DNA of 64,000 bases from Fontibacillus phaseoli (GTDB lineage Bacteria; Bacillota; Bacilli; Paenibacillales; Paenibacillaceae). The position numbers and the translations under genes are program-made. The stretch covers positions 682,001 to 746,000 of the forward strand of contig NZ_QPJW01000001.1 of assembly GCF_003337355.1 (NCBI RefSeq), written 5' to 3'. This document shows positions 16,105-24,993 of this stretch, in pieces (the stretch's first letter is position 1; every line of letters begins with the position of its first letter). The notes under the pieces were generated by a model. It had not been told where the DNA came from and searched no databases. It saw nothing but the letters and a program-made list of their open reading frames with translations.

Positions 16105-16926
16105 TCAGGTTACTTCCGTGTTTCGGGCTGTTTGGCGAAACTGTTTCGGCGACATGCCATATCGCTTGCGAAACACCCTGTGGAAGTAATTGTAACTCGG
16201 AAACCCGGAACTTTCGGCAACATGCTCCAACGTCAGAGGACTAAAAATGATCCGTTCGCGGGCCATATTTAGCCTGACCTCAAGCGTGTATTGAATAATG
16301 CTGGTATCAAAAGCTTCTTTGAACAGATGAACCGCGCGCGAAACGCTGACTCCGACGTGGGAGGCGGCGTCTTCCAGCTTGAACGAAGAGGCAGCGTTTT
16401 CCTCGATATAAGTTTTGATGCGATGGGCAAGATAGGTTGGGAAGGCAGGCAACGGTTGCTGCAGCAGATTCCGGTCGATATCCATGCAAAGGATCTTCAG
16501 GTAGTATTCCGCAATTTCAGGACTCGGATTGGAAATCCGCTGCTGTTCGAGCATAATCTGCCGAAAAGCGCCGACAATGCCCTCGGAGAGCGGAACTTTG
16601 ATTTTTTTGGGACGGACATGTTTCTTCCACCAGGCTTCCACCCATTCTCCGGCCAAAAAAATATGATAATCCCCGCTGTTAACCGCAGTTTCGCCAAGCG
16701 GGGTAGGCTCGGCTTCGATTTTGAGCTCATAAGACTCACCCGGTTCAACAAGCAGCAGATCCCCGGGTTCCAAGAGCTCCAGTCGTCCGGACAGACGGGC
16801 GCGGCAACGACCAGCGGTTTGGAGGCGAATCAGATGGCTATCCAGTCCGTCGGGCTGGTAACTGTGGAACGGCTTTCGGTGCACTGAATAACCGGCTAGC
16901 AATATTTGCAGGTTTAGATGATCCAT
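16105..16926 (-). CDS. AraC-family transcription regulator
   Basis: A 273-residue regulator with an N-terminal cupin-like sensing domain (about 1-150; LEPGDLLLVEPGESYELK) and a C-terminal double helix-turn-helix (about 170-270), including FKLEDAASHVGVSVSRAVHL and LEHVAESSGFPSYNYFHRVF, ending with the family KRYGMSPKQFRQ. It is divergent from the sugar oxidoreductase/isomerase cluster at 17072-20257, so it probably controls that cluster in response to a sugar. The start is supported by an AGGAG upstream. Confidence 0.88.
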   Translation of the reverse strand: MDHLNLQILLAGYSVHRKPFHSYQPDGLDSHLIRLQTAGRCRARLSGRLELLEPGDLLLVEPGESYELKIEAEPTPLGETAVNSGDYHIFLAGEWVEAWWKKHVRPKKIKVPLSEGIVGAFRQIMLEQQRISNPSPEIAEYYLKILCMDIDRNLLQQPLPAFPTYLAHRIKTYIEENAASSFKLEDAASHVGVSVSRAVHLFKEAFDTSIIQYTLEVRLNMARERIIFSPLTLEHVAESSGFPSYNYFHRVFRKRYGMSPKQFRQTARNTEVT

Positions 16927-17071
16927 AAAGGGCGTACTCCTGTGCTTTTTTAAAAATAATGATCAGATTGTTCATGTTTCAATCATATTATTCATTTTAC
17001 ATTAATTCAATTTGAAATACCATGTAGGAGAGTCGACATACACCAATATCGCTCCGGGAGGAGTGATGAGA

Positions 17072-17362
17072 ATGACAAAATTGAAAGTAGGAATTATCGG
17101 TTGCGGCAATATCAGCCCCGATTATTTAAGGAATCTTGTTAATAGCGACGTAATTGAAATTCGTATCCTTGCGGATCTATTGCCGGAGAAGATGAAGGAG
17201 CGAGCCCAGGAATTCGGGATTGCAAACGTATTCACAGTAGAGGTGGGAGACACTTCCGCCGGTGATCAAGTCCAAACCGAATGAACGAGGGTAATCTCGG
17301 CTGGGCATGAGCACCGTGCGAACGGAATGGTGGCTTATCATGAGCTTATTTTGTACAAATAA
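17072..17362 (+). pseudogene. Gfo/Idh/MocA oxidoreductase with internal deletion
   Basis: The first 55 or so residues are a good Rossmann N-terminus (KVGIIGCGNIS, then ILADLLPEKMKERAQEFGI). A stop codon follows at 17282-17284. After the stop, in the same frame, SAGHEHRANGMVAYHEL resembles the extreme C-terminus of the same family, which usually ends with a GRxHRASGELAYHVL-like helix. About 270 central residues are missing. This is best read as a deletion remnant of a gene like the intact one at 18144. GGGAGGAG before 17072 is preserved, so a short peptide could still be made. Confidence 0.75.
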
Positions 17363-17380
17363 AATTTGAGGTGATTCTAA

Positions 17381-18151
17381 ATGGTACAAGTTGGTTTGCA
17401 ACTTTATACGGTTCGGGATGCGATGGAACGGGACTTTGAAGGCACGCTTCGCAAAGTGGCCGAGCTCCGGTATCAGGGCGTGGAGTTTGCCGGTTTTTTC
17501 GGACGTACGCCTGAGCAAATTAAGGAGATTTTGAGTGAAACCGGATTGACCGCATTGGGGGCGCATACTCCATATGTCCGACTCCGCGATGCGCTGGAAG
17601 AAGAAATTTCGTTCAATAAGGCGATCGGCAACCGCTATCTCGTACTTCCGTACTTGGAGGAAGCGCACCGGGAGCGTTGGGACGAAGTCATCGAGGATAT
17701 GAAAGTGATCGGCAAGCACATTGCCGCGGAAGGTATGATGCTTTGCTATCATAATCATGAATTCGAATTGCTCCAGAAGCTGGGGGAAGAAACCGTGCTT
17801 GACGCGATTTTTTCGCGGGTACCTGCCGAGTATCTCCAAGTCGAGCTGGATTCCTGCTGGGTTAACTTTGCTGGATTGGATCCGCTGGAGTACATTTCCA
17901 AATACCGCAACCGTCTTCCGCTGCTCCATTTGAAAGATATGGTTACCAAAAACGACGGATCGCCCGAAACGGTGGAACTCGGCAAAGGAGAAGTCGACGT
18001 AAAAGCGATTGCGGATGCCGCGATCGGCAATGGAACGGAATGGCTAGTAGTGGAACAGGATTTTTGTGCTAACGAACCATTGGATAGCATCGCAACTAGC
18101 ATGGACTGGATTCGCAATTATGCAAAAAACGGAGGTAAAATTAATGTCTAA
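17381..18151 (+). CDS. Sugar phosphate isomerase/epimerase (xylose isomerase-like TIM barrel)
   Basis: A 256-residue AP-endonuclease-2-like TIM barrel. Features are VGLQLYTVRDAMERDF at the N-terminus, MLCYHNHEFE (metal-ligand histidine and glutamate), VELDSCWVNFAG (metal-ligand Asp) and LPLLHLKDM. Family members isomerise or epimerise sugars or act on keto-inositols. It overlaps the downstream oxidoreductase gene by eight bases, so the two are translationally coupled and probably act on the same substrate. The exact substrate cannot be read from sequence. Confidence 0.85.
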   Translation: MVQVGLQLYTVRDAMERDFEGTLRKVAELRYQGVEFAGFFGRTPEQIKEILSETGLTALGAHTPYVRLRDALEEEISFNKAIGNRYLVLPYLEEAHRERWDEVIEDMKVIGKHIAAEGMMLCYHNHEFELLQKLGEETVLDAIFSRVPAEYLQVELDSCWVNFAGLDPLEYISKYRNRLPLLHLKDMVTKNDGSPETVELGKGEVDVKAIADAAIGNGTEWLVVEQDFCANEPLDSIATSMDWIRNYAKNGGKINV

Positions 18152-19226
18152 AACACTAAAAGTAGCAATTATCGGTTGCGGGGGTATCGCTAACGGAAAA
18201 CATCTGCCTAGTCTCGCCAAACAGCCTGAGGTGGAAATGATCGCCTTCTGCGATATCGTTGAAGAGCGCGCGGCCAAAGCAGCAGCGGAATACGGAGCCG
18301 AAGGCGCAAAGGTGTACACCGATTTCCGCAAACTACTGGCGGAAAGTGACGTTGAAGTGGTGCATGTTTGCACGCCGAACGACTCCCATGCCGAAATTAC
18401 CGTCGCTTCCCTGGAATCCGGAAGACACGTCATGTGCGAGAAGCCGATGGCCAAAACGGCCGAACAGGCGCGTCAAATGCTGGATGCCGCCAAGCGCACC
18501 GGCAATAAGCTCAGCATCGCCTATCAGAACCGCTTCCGCAGTGACAGCTTATACTTGAAGCAGCTGTGCGAAAACGGCGAGCTTGGCGACATTTACTTCG
18601 GCAAGGCGCTGGCGCTGAGACGCCGGGCGGTTCCGACCTGGGGCGTGTTTCTCGATGAAGAGAAGCAAGGCGGGGGTCCGCTGATCGATATCGGAACTCA
18701 TGCGCTCGATCTGACGCTATGGCTCATGGATAACTACGAGCCGAAAAGCGTTACCGGATCGGTATTCCATAAGCTGGGCGGCCGTGCCAACGCGGCTAAT
18801 GCATTCGGACCGTGGGATCCTGAGCAGTTCAAGGTGGAAGATTCCGCTTTCGGTTTCATTACCATGAAGAACGGTGCGACGATCGCGCTGGAATCCAGCT
18901 GGGCGCTTAACGTCCTGGACTTCGGCGAAGCCAGAACTTTGCTGTGCGGTACGGAAGGCGGAGCGGACATGAACGACGGGCTGCGCCTGAATGGCGAAAA
19001 ACTGAGCCGGCTGTATGAAACAAAGGTCGACTTCGGCTCCGGCGGCGTAGCCTTCTTCGAGGGCGAACAGGAAACCGATGCGGTCCGCGAAGCCAAAGCT
19101 TGGGTGGAAGCCGTCCTTGAAGACAAGGAACCGCTCGTGAAGCCGGAGCAGGCGCTCGTCGTGACCGAAATCCTTGAAGCGATTTACGAGTCGGCCAAAA
19201 CAGGTAAAACCGTTTATTTTGCTTAA
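18144..19226 (+). CDS. Gfo/Idh/MocA-family NAD(P)-dependent oxidoreductase
   Basis: A 360-residue dehydrogenase: N-terminal Rossmann fold (VAIIGCGGIANGKHLPSL), the family EKPMAKT motif (MCEKPMAKTAEQARQM) with catalytic lysine, and a C-terminal alpha/beta domain containing GGGPLIDIGTHALDL with the catalytic histidine. It likely oxidises a sugar or inositol-type hydroxyl. The ATG lies behind GGAGGT and overlaps the preceding isomerase gene. The ORF continues upstream in the same frame but that part lies within the isomerase gene. Confidence 0.9.
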   Translation: MSKTLKVAIIGCGGIANGKHLPSLAKQPEVEMIAFCDIVEERAAKAAAEYGAEGAKVYTDFRKLLAESDVEVVHVCTPNDSHAEITVASLESGRHVMCEKPMAKTAEQARQMLDAAKRTGNKLSIAYQNRFRSDSLYLKQLCENGELGDIYFGKALALRRRAVPTWGVFLDEEKQGGGPLIDIGTHALDLTLWLMDNYEPKSVTGSVFHKLGGRANAANAFGPWDPEQFKVEDSAFGFITMKNGATIALESSWALNVLDFGEARTLLCGTEGGADMNDGLRLNGEKLSRLYETKVDFGSGGVAFFEGEQETDAVREAKAWVEAVLEDKEPLVKPEQALVVTEILEAIYESAKTGKTVYFA

Positions 19227-19288
19227 TACCGGCAATTTGTACTATATAATAGATTAGAATGTAAAAGTTAACTTCAGGAGGTATGGAC

Positions 19289-20257
19289 ATGAAACTGGGT
19301 GTTTTTCTTGTATTGTTCGGAGGGCGTCCTCTGGAGGAAGCGCTGGACCTGGTAGCTTCCCAAGGCTTAAAAGCGGTAGAGATCGGGACTGGCGGCCATC
19401 CCGGCAACTCGCACTGCAATCCCGATGAATTGCTGGAGAATAAAGCGGCCCGCGATCATTTCAAAAAAGCGGTAGAATCAAGAGGGCTGACAATAAGCGC
19501 GCTCAGCTGCCACGGCAACCCGCTTCATCCGCAAAAAGCAATCGCCAAGGAATTCCATGATGTCTATGTGAAGACAGTTCAATTGGCCGAGCTGTTGGAA
19601 GTGCCGGTAGTAAATACTTTTTCGGGATGCCCGGGGGACCATGAGGATGCGAAATATCCAAACTGGCCGGTGGCTCCGTGGCCGAATGATTTTAAGGAAG
19701 TTTTGGACTGGCAATGGGAAAATAAAGTCATTCCGTATTGGACGGAATGGGGCAAATATGCGGCTGATCATCATGTGAAAGTCGGACTTGAGCTGCATGG
19801 CGGGTTTTCCGTGCATACGCCCGCGACACTGCTTCGCTTGCGCGAAGCGGCCGGTGAAGTGATCGGGGCCAACCTGGATCCGAGCCATATGTGGTGGCAG
19901 GGAATCGACCCGGTTCAGGCGATCTCCATTCTCGGCCGGGCGGGCGCGATTCACCATTTTCACGCCAAGGATACGACGATCGATCCGGTAAACGTCAACC
20001 GATACGGAATTACGGATATGCAGCCGTATACTGCGATGCTTGACCGGGCTTGGCAGTTCCGAACGGTAGGTTACGGCCACGACCTCAAAACCTGGGCTGA
20101 TATTATCAGCGCATTGCGCCTGTACGGCTATGATTACGTGGTCAGTATCGAGCATGAAGACGGGTTAATGTCCACGGAGGAAGGTTTTACCAAGGCGGTA
20201 CGGAATCTGCACCAGGTTTTGATCGAAGATTCCGCTGCGGATATGTGGTGGGTATAA
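19289..20257 (+). CDS. Sugar phosphate isomerase/epimerase, IolE-like
   Basis: A 322-residue TIM barrel with an ELHGGFSVHTP strand, GANLDPSHMWWQGIDP (metal-ligand region), IHHFHAKDT and VVSIEHEDGLM. This pattern matches sugar isomerases found with Gfo/Idh oxidoreductases in inositol/sugar catabolic clusters. ATG at 19289 is six bases after AGGAGGT; an ATG at 19283 is too close to that site. It lies in the same direction as 17381-19226, with its own site and a 62-base gap, and is closed by a terminator. Confidence 0.88.
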   Translation: MKLGVFLVLFGGRPLEEALDLVASQGLKAVEIGTGGHPGNSHCNPDELLENKAARDHFKKAVESRGLTISALSCHGNPLHPQKAIAKEFHDVYVKTVQLAELLEVPVVNTFSGCPGDHEDAKYPNWPVAPWPNDFKEVLDWQWENKVIPYWTEWGKYAADHHVKVGLELHGGFSVHTPATLLRLREAAGEVIGANLDPSHMWWQGIDPVQAISILGRAGAIHHFHAKDTTIDPVNVNRYGITDMQPYTAMLDRAWQFRTVGYGHDLKTWADIISALRLYGYDYVVSIEHEDGLMSTEEGFTKAVRNLHQVLIEDSAADMWWV

Positions 20258-20286
20258 GTTGATCTGAAGCGAAATATACTTAGCAT

Positions 20287-20316
20287 TAGCGGCTGCCGCC
20301 GAGGCAGCCGCTTCTT
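20287..20316 (+). terminator. Terminator of the sugar cluster
   Basis: A 9-bp GC-rich stem (GCGGCTGCC / GGCAGCCGC) followed by a T-rich stretch. Confidence 0.75.
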
Positions 20317-20464
20317 CATATCAGGGGGTTATTGTATAATTTAAAGTAATCTGCCATTGGAACAGAAGTGTTCATAACCAAAAAAATATGCTATCATGGA
20401 GCATACTAACTAATTGTAAGTTTAACACCACCAATTGGTTTTTTACTTTAAGAGGTGAATTTAA

Positions 20465-20782
20465 ATGGAAGAAAACAATTTCGCAATGTGTCCGCGGTTT
20501 GAATCGGCGTTTGTGATTTTGGGGAAACGCTGGAACGGTCTGATTATTCGTACGTTAATGAGCGGACCCAAGCGCTTTAAGGATATTTCGAACGGGATCC
20601 CGGCCATGAGCGACAAGATGCTGTCCGAACGGATGAAGGACCTGGAGACGGAAGGCATCGTTGTCCGTCATGTATATCCCGAAACTCCGGTACGGATCGA
20701 ATATGAACTGACGGAAAAGGGAAGAGCTCTTAATCCTGTGATGGAGCAGGTGCAGTGCTGGGCGGAGCAGTGGATTGAGTAA
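20465..20782 (+). CDS. HxlR/DUF24-family redox regulator, YodB-like
   Basis: A 105-residue winged-helix regulator. The single cysteine near the N-terminus in FAMCPRFESAFVILGKRWNG lies where YodB-type regulators carry their redox-sensing Cys6. The remainder, including IPAMSDKMLSERMKDLE and PETPVRIEYELTEKG, is typical of the family. YodB in Bacillus senses quinones and diamide and represses flavoprotein genes. The gene downstream encodes a small flavoprotein, so a repressor-target pair is likely. A second cysteine (QVQCWAEQW) lies near the C-terminus. The start follows AAGAGG. Confidence 0.85.
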   Translation: MEENNFAMCPRFESAFVILGKRWNGLIIRTLMSGPKRFKDISNGIPAMSDKMLSERMKDLETEGIVVRHVYPETPVRIEYELTEKGRALNPVMEQVQCWAEQWIE

Positions 20783-20840
20783 GAACGTGCCGTTTTCCCG
20801 TAGCGGAGCGGCGCGAAATATATAGAAAGTGGGTGTACTT

Positions 20841-21407
20841 GTGGCTGAGGTAATAGTAATCGGAGCGGGACCAGCGGGATCAAGCGCGGCGTTGTTTCTG
20901 GCCAAGGCGGGGAAGGAAACCCTGGTTTTGGACAGCAATGCCAGTATGACGAAACGGGCTTGGATTGAAAATCACTATGGAGCCAAGGACATTTCCGGGC
21001 CGGATTTGCTAAAAATCGGTCGGGAGCAAGCCCAAAAGTTCGGAGCCAAGTTTATCGAAGAGAAAGTCACGGTAGTGGATACGAACGGAGGATCGAAAGT
21101 CACCGTAAAAACGGAATCCGGCCGCAGCTATGAGGCTTCCCACGTGATTTTGGCAACAGGGGCAATAACGGAACTGGCCGGCAGCATCGGGCTTGAACTC
21201 AAAGAGGGTAAAGAGCCGAGAATCAAGACGGTTATTGACACGGACGGAAACGGGCGCACCAGCAATCCGCGTATTTGGGCTGCAGGCACGGTCGCCGGCG
21301 TAAGCGTTCACACGATTATTACGGCGGGAGACGGAGCCAGAGTGGCCATTGAGCTTATCAGTGAGCTGAACGGCGAACGCTATGTTGATCATGATGTATT
21401 AAAGTGA
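20841..21407 (+). CDS. Single-domain FAD-dependent oxidoreductase (thioredoxin-reductase-like)
   Basis: About 188 residues corresponding only to the FAD domain of thioredoxin-reductase-like enzymes: GAGPAGSSAALFLAKAG, SHVILATGA, and the C-terminal NPRIWAAGTVAGVSVHTI. The inserted NADPH-binding domain and the redox CxxC of thioredoxin reductases are both absent. It therefore either uses a partner reductase or binds NAD(P)H differently. It directly follows the YodB-like regulator gene. GTG at 20841 is preferred; an alternative GTG lies at 20829. Substrate unknown. Confidence 0.75.
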   Translation: MAEVIVIGAGPAGSSAALFLAKAGKETLVLDSNASMTKRAWIENHYGAKDISGPDLLKIGREQAQKFGAKFIEEKVTVVDTNGGSKVTVKTESGRSYEASHVILATGAITELAGSIGLELKEGKEPRIKTVIDTDGNGRTSNPRIWAAGTVAGVSVHTIITAGDGARVAIELISELNGERYVDHDVLK

Positions 21408-21430
21408 AATAATTGGCATCAATTGTGTTT

Positions 21431-21472
21431 TACCGCTTCCTTTGAGTTAAAACTCTGAGGAAGCTTTTTTTT
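21431..21472 (+). terminator. Terminator after the flavoprotein gene
   Basis: GCTTCCT...GAGTT pairs with ACTC...AGGAAGC, followed by eight T. Confidence 0.85.
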
Positions 21473-21493
21473 GCGCAGATTAGACATAATGTT

Positions 21494-21509
21494 TGTGACC
21501 GCAATCACA
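21494..21509 (+). promoter_or_regulatory. Fnr-type operator of ric
   Basis: A perfect TGTGA-N6-TCACA palindrome (spacer CCGCAA) about 80 bases before the ric start. Candidate -10 hexamers at 21526-21536 put its centre at about -36 to -42. Confidence 0.72.
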
Positions 21510-21588
21510 AAGCCCGGTTCAAAGGTACGATAGTCTAAATCCAGTATAGTTTGACCAATAGGAGTAAGCGACAGAGGAGTGAATGGTT

Positions 21589-22299
21589 ATGACCGAAAAC
21601 AAGCAGGGCTTCGCTAAGGACAAATTAATCCGGGATATTGTTCTGGAGTTTCCAAAGTCAGCTGACTATTTTCGCCGTCGCAAAATCGACTTTTGCTGCG
21701 GAGGCAACCGTCCTCTTGAAGAAGCGGCAGCGGAAAGAAATATCGCAGTAGAAGAATTGCTTGCTGATTTGGCCCGGCTCGCGGCGGAGTATCCGAGCGC
21801 CGAAGAAAGGGAATCGTGGATAGATGCCGATTCTAAGGACCTGATCGGGCATATCGTGAACAAACACCATGCGTTTTTGCGGGAAGAATTACCGGAGCTT
21901 CAAAAAAGCGTGATGAAAGTCTCTCGTGTGCATGGGGATCATGATCCTCATTTGATCGAGGTAGCACAATTGTATGGCCAGCTACGGGAAGAATTGCTCG
22001 AACATACAGCCAAAGAGGAAGCCGATGTTTTTCCGAAAATGATCAATTGGGAACTTGGGCAGGAGCAGGAAGTTTTGTTCAAGCTTCGTACGGCAATTCA
22101 TGATCTGGAGGCGGAGCATGAGGGTGCAGGCCGTATTTTGAAACGCTTGCGCGAAATTACCGGAGATTTTCAGCCGCCGGCTCATGCATGTACGACTTAC
22201 CGGACGACGTATGCCCGTTTGGAAGAACTCGAAGGGATGACGTTCAGTCATGTTCATCTTGAAAATAACATCCTGTTTCCCCGGTACATGACTCAATAA
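21589..22299 (+). CDS. ric: Iron-sulfur cluster repair di-iron protein (ScdA/YtfE/Ric)
   Basis: About 236 residues. The N-terminal DUF542 domain carries KIDFCCGGNRPLEEA with the conserved CC pair. A hemerythrin-like di-iron domain follows, with ligand histidines and glutamates in HIVNKHHAFLREELP, HGDHDPHLIE, EHTAKEEADVFP, DLEAEHEGAG and FSHVHLENNILFPR. Such proteins repair iron-sulfur clusters damaged by NO and peroxide. ATG at 21589 sits nine bases after GAGGAG; the ATG at 21583 is too close. It shares the Fnr-type site with hmp and nirB, forming an NO/nitrite defence group. Confidence 0.93.
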   Translation: MTENKQGFAKDKLIRDIVLEFPKSADYFRRRKIDFCCGGNRPLEEAAAERNIAVEELLADLARLAAEYPSAEERESWIDADSKDLIGHIVNKHHAFLREELPELQKSVMKVSRVHGDHDPHLIEVAQLYGQLREELLEHTAKEEADVFPKMINWELGQEQEVLFKLRTAIHDLEAEHEGAGRILKRLREITGDFQPPAHACTTYRTTYARLEELEGMTFSHVHLENNILFPRYMTQ

Positions 22300-22397
22300 A
22301 TAGGCTTAAAAATGAATACGCAATAACTCCCTCTCTCCTCGAGAGTGGCTACAAACGTGTTTTTCAATAGAAAAACACGGAAATTTTTGAACAATAT

Positions 22398-22434
22398 TGT
22401 GATAAAATTCACATTTAGTGTGAAATGGATCACA
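22398..22434 (+). promoter_or_regulatory. Tandem Fnr-type operators of nirB
   Basis: Two perfect TGTGA-N6-TCACA palindromes at 22398-22413 (spacer TAAAAT) and 22419-22434 (spacer AATGGA), centres 21 bp apart. With the -10 TATAAT at 22456-22461 they are centred at about -62.5 and -41.5. Confidence 0.8.
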
Positions 22435-22455
22435 ATATATTTTGAATTTTAAATT

Positions 22456-22461
22456 TATAAT
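22456..22461 (+). promoter_or_regulatory. nirB -10 hexamer
   Basis: TATAAT about 70 bases before the start codon. No -35 is needed for an Fnr-activated promoter; an Fnr site occupies that place. Confidence 0.6.
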
Positions 22462-22531
22462 TTAATTATAAAGAATGAAACGTCTAGTAAACCGAAAAAA
22501 GCAGCTGTAAATTGAAGGAGGTACATTCAAA

Positions 22532-24961
22532 ATGGGAACAGATAGAGAAAAACTCGTGGTGATCGGCAATGGGATGGCGGGAATTAGTGCAGTTGAACAA
22601 ATTTTAAAATTAACGAAGAGATTTGAAATTACGGTGTTCGGGAGCGAGCCGCATCCCAACTATAACCGGATCATGCTTTCGTATGTATTGGAAGGCAGCA
22701 AAACGATCGATGACATCGTGCTGAATGATTTGAACTGGTATCGTGACAACGGCATTACACTGCATACGGGAACTACCGTCGAGAAAATCGACGAGCAGGC
22801 AAAAGAAGTGGTCACTGCCGACGGAATGCGGGTACCTTATGATAAAGTTTTGATCGCAACAGGTTCCAACTCGTTTATTTTACCGATTCCCGGCAGCGAC
22901 AAAGAAGGCGTAGTAGGTTTCCGCGATATCGCCGACTGTAATCAAATGCTGGAAGCGGCGAAAACCTGCCGCACGGCAGCCGTAATTGGCGGGGGCTTGC
23001 TCGGGCTCGAAGCCGCGAAAGGTCTCGTTCAGCTCGGAATGGATGTCACGGTCGTTCACTTAATGGAAGATTTAATGGAGCGCCAGCTCGATCATCAGGC
23101 TGCCGGCATGTTGAAGGCTGAACTTGAGCGTCAGGGGATTAAATTTAAAATGGGCGCGCAAACGGCCGAATTGCTGGGCGATACGAGAGTCAGCGGTCTC
23201 CGGTTCGCCGACGATACGGTGCTTGATGCCGAGTTTGTCGTTATGGCGGTAGGGATCAAACCGAATGTAACGGTCGCTAAGGAAAGCGGAATTACCGTCA
23301 ACCGCGGGATCGTCGTAAACGATTATATGCAGACTTCGATGGAAGGCGTATATTCGGTCGGCGAATGTACGGAACACCGCGGGGTTTGCTACGGCCTGGT
23401 AGCTCCGTTGTTCGAACAGGGGATGGTACTGGCCAAGCATATCAGCGGCGTGGAAGCTCCTCCGTACGAAGGGTCGGTCGTATCGACCAAACTGAAAATC
23501 TCGGGCGTCGACGTGTTCTCGACCGGGGAGTTCATCGATGGTCCTGAGCATACGGTGATCGCCAACAAGGATGACTGGAAACGTACTTACAAGAAGATTT
23601 TGTTGAAAGACGGCATTATGGTCGGCGCGGTGTTGTTCGGCGATATTACGGATTCGGCGGAATTGCAAAAGCTCATTAAACAGAAAACGGTCATGACGGA
23701 CGAATTGTACAGCTCGCTCATGGGAACCGGCTGCGGCGGAGGCAAGAAGACAACTTCGGTCGAAACGATGTCGGACGAAGAAATCGTCTGCGGTTGCAAC
23801 GGGGTGACCAAAGCCACCATCGTAGATGTAATTACGAATCAGGGATTGACAACGGTCGATGAGATCAAAGCTTGTACCGGGGCTACCCGTTCGTGCGGCG
23901 GCTGCAAGCCGGTAGTGGAGCAAATCTTGCAATATGTGCTCGGTGACGGTTTCAAGACATCGGCCAAACAGGGGATTTGCGGCTGCACTACCCTAAGCCG
24001 TGATGAAATCGTGGCAGAGATTAAAGAAAAAGGATTACAGACGACGAAGGAAGTTATGAACGTACTTGGATGGAGTCAGCCGGAGGGCTGTTCGAAATGC
24101 CGTCCGGCGATCAACTACTACCTCGGTATGCTGAATCCGGATACGCATGAAGATGAAAAAGAGTCGCGTTTTGTTAATGAGCGCATGAGCGCGAATATCC
24201 AGAAAGACGGGACTTATACGGTCGTTCCGCGGATGTACGGCGGCGTAACTACGCCGGAAGAACTGAAGAAGATCGCCGATATCTCGCTGAAATACGATGT
24301 GAAGGTCGTCAAAGTAACCGGCGGTCAACGGCTTGATTTGATCGGCGTGAAGAAAGAAGATCTGCCGAAGGTCTGGGAAGAACTCGACATGCCGTCGGGC
24401 TACGCTTACGCCAAATCGCTGCGTACGGTTAAAACATGCGTTGGCTCGCAGTTCTGCCGGTTCGGTACGCAGGATTCGATGGGCATGGGCGCTACGTTGG
24501 AACGCAAATTCGAACGGCTTGATTTCCCTGCCAAATTCAAGTTGGCTGTGAATGGCTGCCCGCGGAACTGTGCGGAATCGTGCACGAAGGATATCGGGAT
24601 CGTTGGGAACGACGGTGGATGGGAAATTTTCGTCGGCGGCAACGGAGGGATCAAAGCCCGACTCGCGGATACGCTTTGCAAAGTGAAGACCGATGAAGAA
24701 TTGATCGAAATCGTGGGGTCGGTGATGCAGTACTACCGCGAAACAGGAAATTATCTGGAAAGAACCTCGGAATGGGTGGAACGGATCGGCCTGGAACAGA
24801 TCAAGGCTGTGGTAGTCGACGATCTCGAAAACCGGAAAGCACTGATGGAACGCATCGAGTTCGCCTTGAAACAAGTAGAGGACCCTTGGAAGAAAATGCT
24901 CCGTGACGGAGACAACAGCGGCAAACTGTTTAACCGTTTGGAAATGAGCAATCAACTGTAA
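22532..24961 (+). CDS. nirB: NAD(P)H nitrite reductase, large subunit
   Basis: An 809-residue assimilatory/detoxifying nitrite reductase that reduces nitrite to ammonia. In order: FAD/NAD(P)H oxidoreductase domain (GNGMAGISAVE; second nucleotide fold at AVIGGGLLGLEAAKGL), a first BFD-like [2Fe-2S] domain (CGCNGVTKATI, RSCGGC; about 420-460), a second such segment (GICGCTTLSRDE, GCSKCRP; about 483-530), and the sirohaem/[4Fe-4S] domain with TCVGSQFC (about 634) and NGCPRNCAESC (about 674). GGAGGT precedes the ATG. nirD and a nitrite channel follow, and two Fnr-type sites lie upstream. No nitrate reductase or sirohaem synthesis gene is in the window. Confidence 0.96.
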   Translation: MGTDREKLVVIGNGMAGISAVEQILKLTKRFEITVFGSEPHPNYNRIMLSYVLEGSKTIDDIVLNDLNWYRDNGITLHTGTTVEKIDEQAKEVVTADGMRVPYDKVLIATGSNSFILPIPGSDKEGVVGFRDIADCNQMLEAAKTCRTAAVIGGGLLGLEAAKGLVQLGMDVTVVHLMEDLMERQLDHQAAGMLKAELERQGIKFKMGAQTAELLGDTRVSGLRFADDTVLDAEFVVMAVGIKPNVTVAKESGITVNRGIVVNDYMQTSMEGVYSVGECTEHRGVCYGLVAPLFEQGMVLAKHISGVEAPPYEGSVVSTKLKISGVDVFSTGEFIDGPEHTVIANKDDWKRTYKKILLKDGIMVGAVLFGDITDSAELQKLIKQKTVMTDELYSSLMGTGCGGGKKTTSVETMSDEEIVCGCNGVTKATIVDVITNQGLTTVDEIKACTGATRSCGGCKPVVEQILQYVLGDGFKTSAKQGICGCTTLSRDEIVAEIKEKGLQTTKEVMNVLGWSQPEGCSKCRPAINYYLGMLNPDTHEDEKESRFVNERMSANIQKDGTYTVVPRMYGGVTTPEELKKIADISLKYDVKVVKVTGGQRLDLIGVKKEDLPKVWEELDMPSGYAYAKSLRTVKTCVGSQFCRFGTQDSMGMGATLERKFERLDFPAKFKLAVNGCPRNCAESCTKDIGIVGNDGGWEIFVGGNGGIKARLADTLCKVKTDEELIEIVGSVMQYYRETGNYLERTSEWVERIGLEQIKAVVVDDLENRKALMERIEFALKQVEDPWKKMLRDGDNSGKLFNRLEMSNQL

Positions 24962-24993
24962 TTATCGGTGGAGAGAGAAAGGAGAGCCCTAAC

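Noticed and set aside
16927-17071. Promoter for the sugar cluster opposite the AraC gene
   Set aside because: AT-rich with several partial hexamers, but none with acceptable spacing; no clear AraC half-sites could be chosen.
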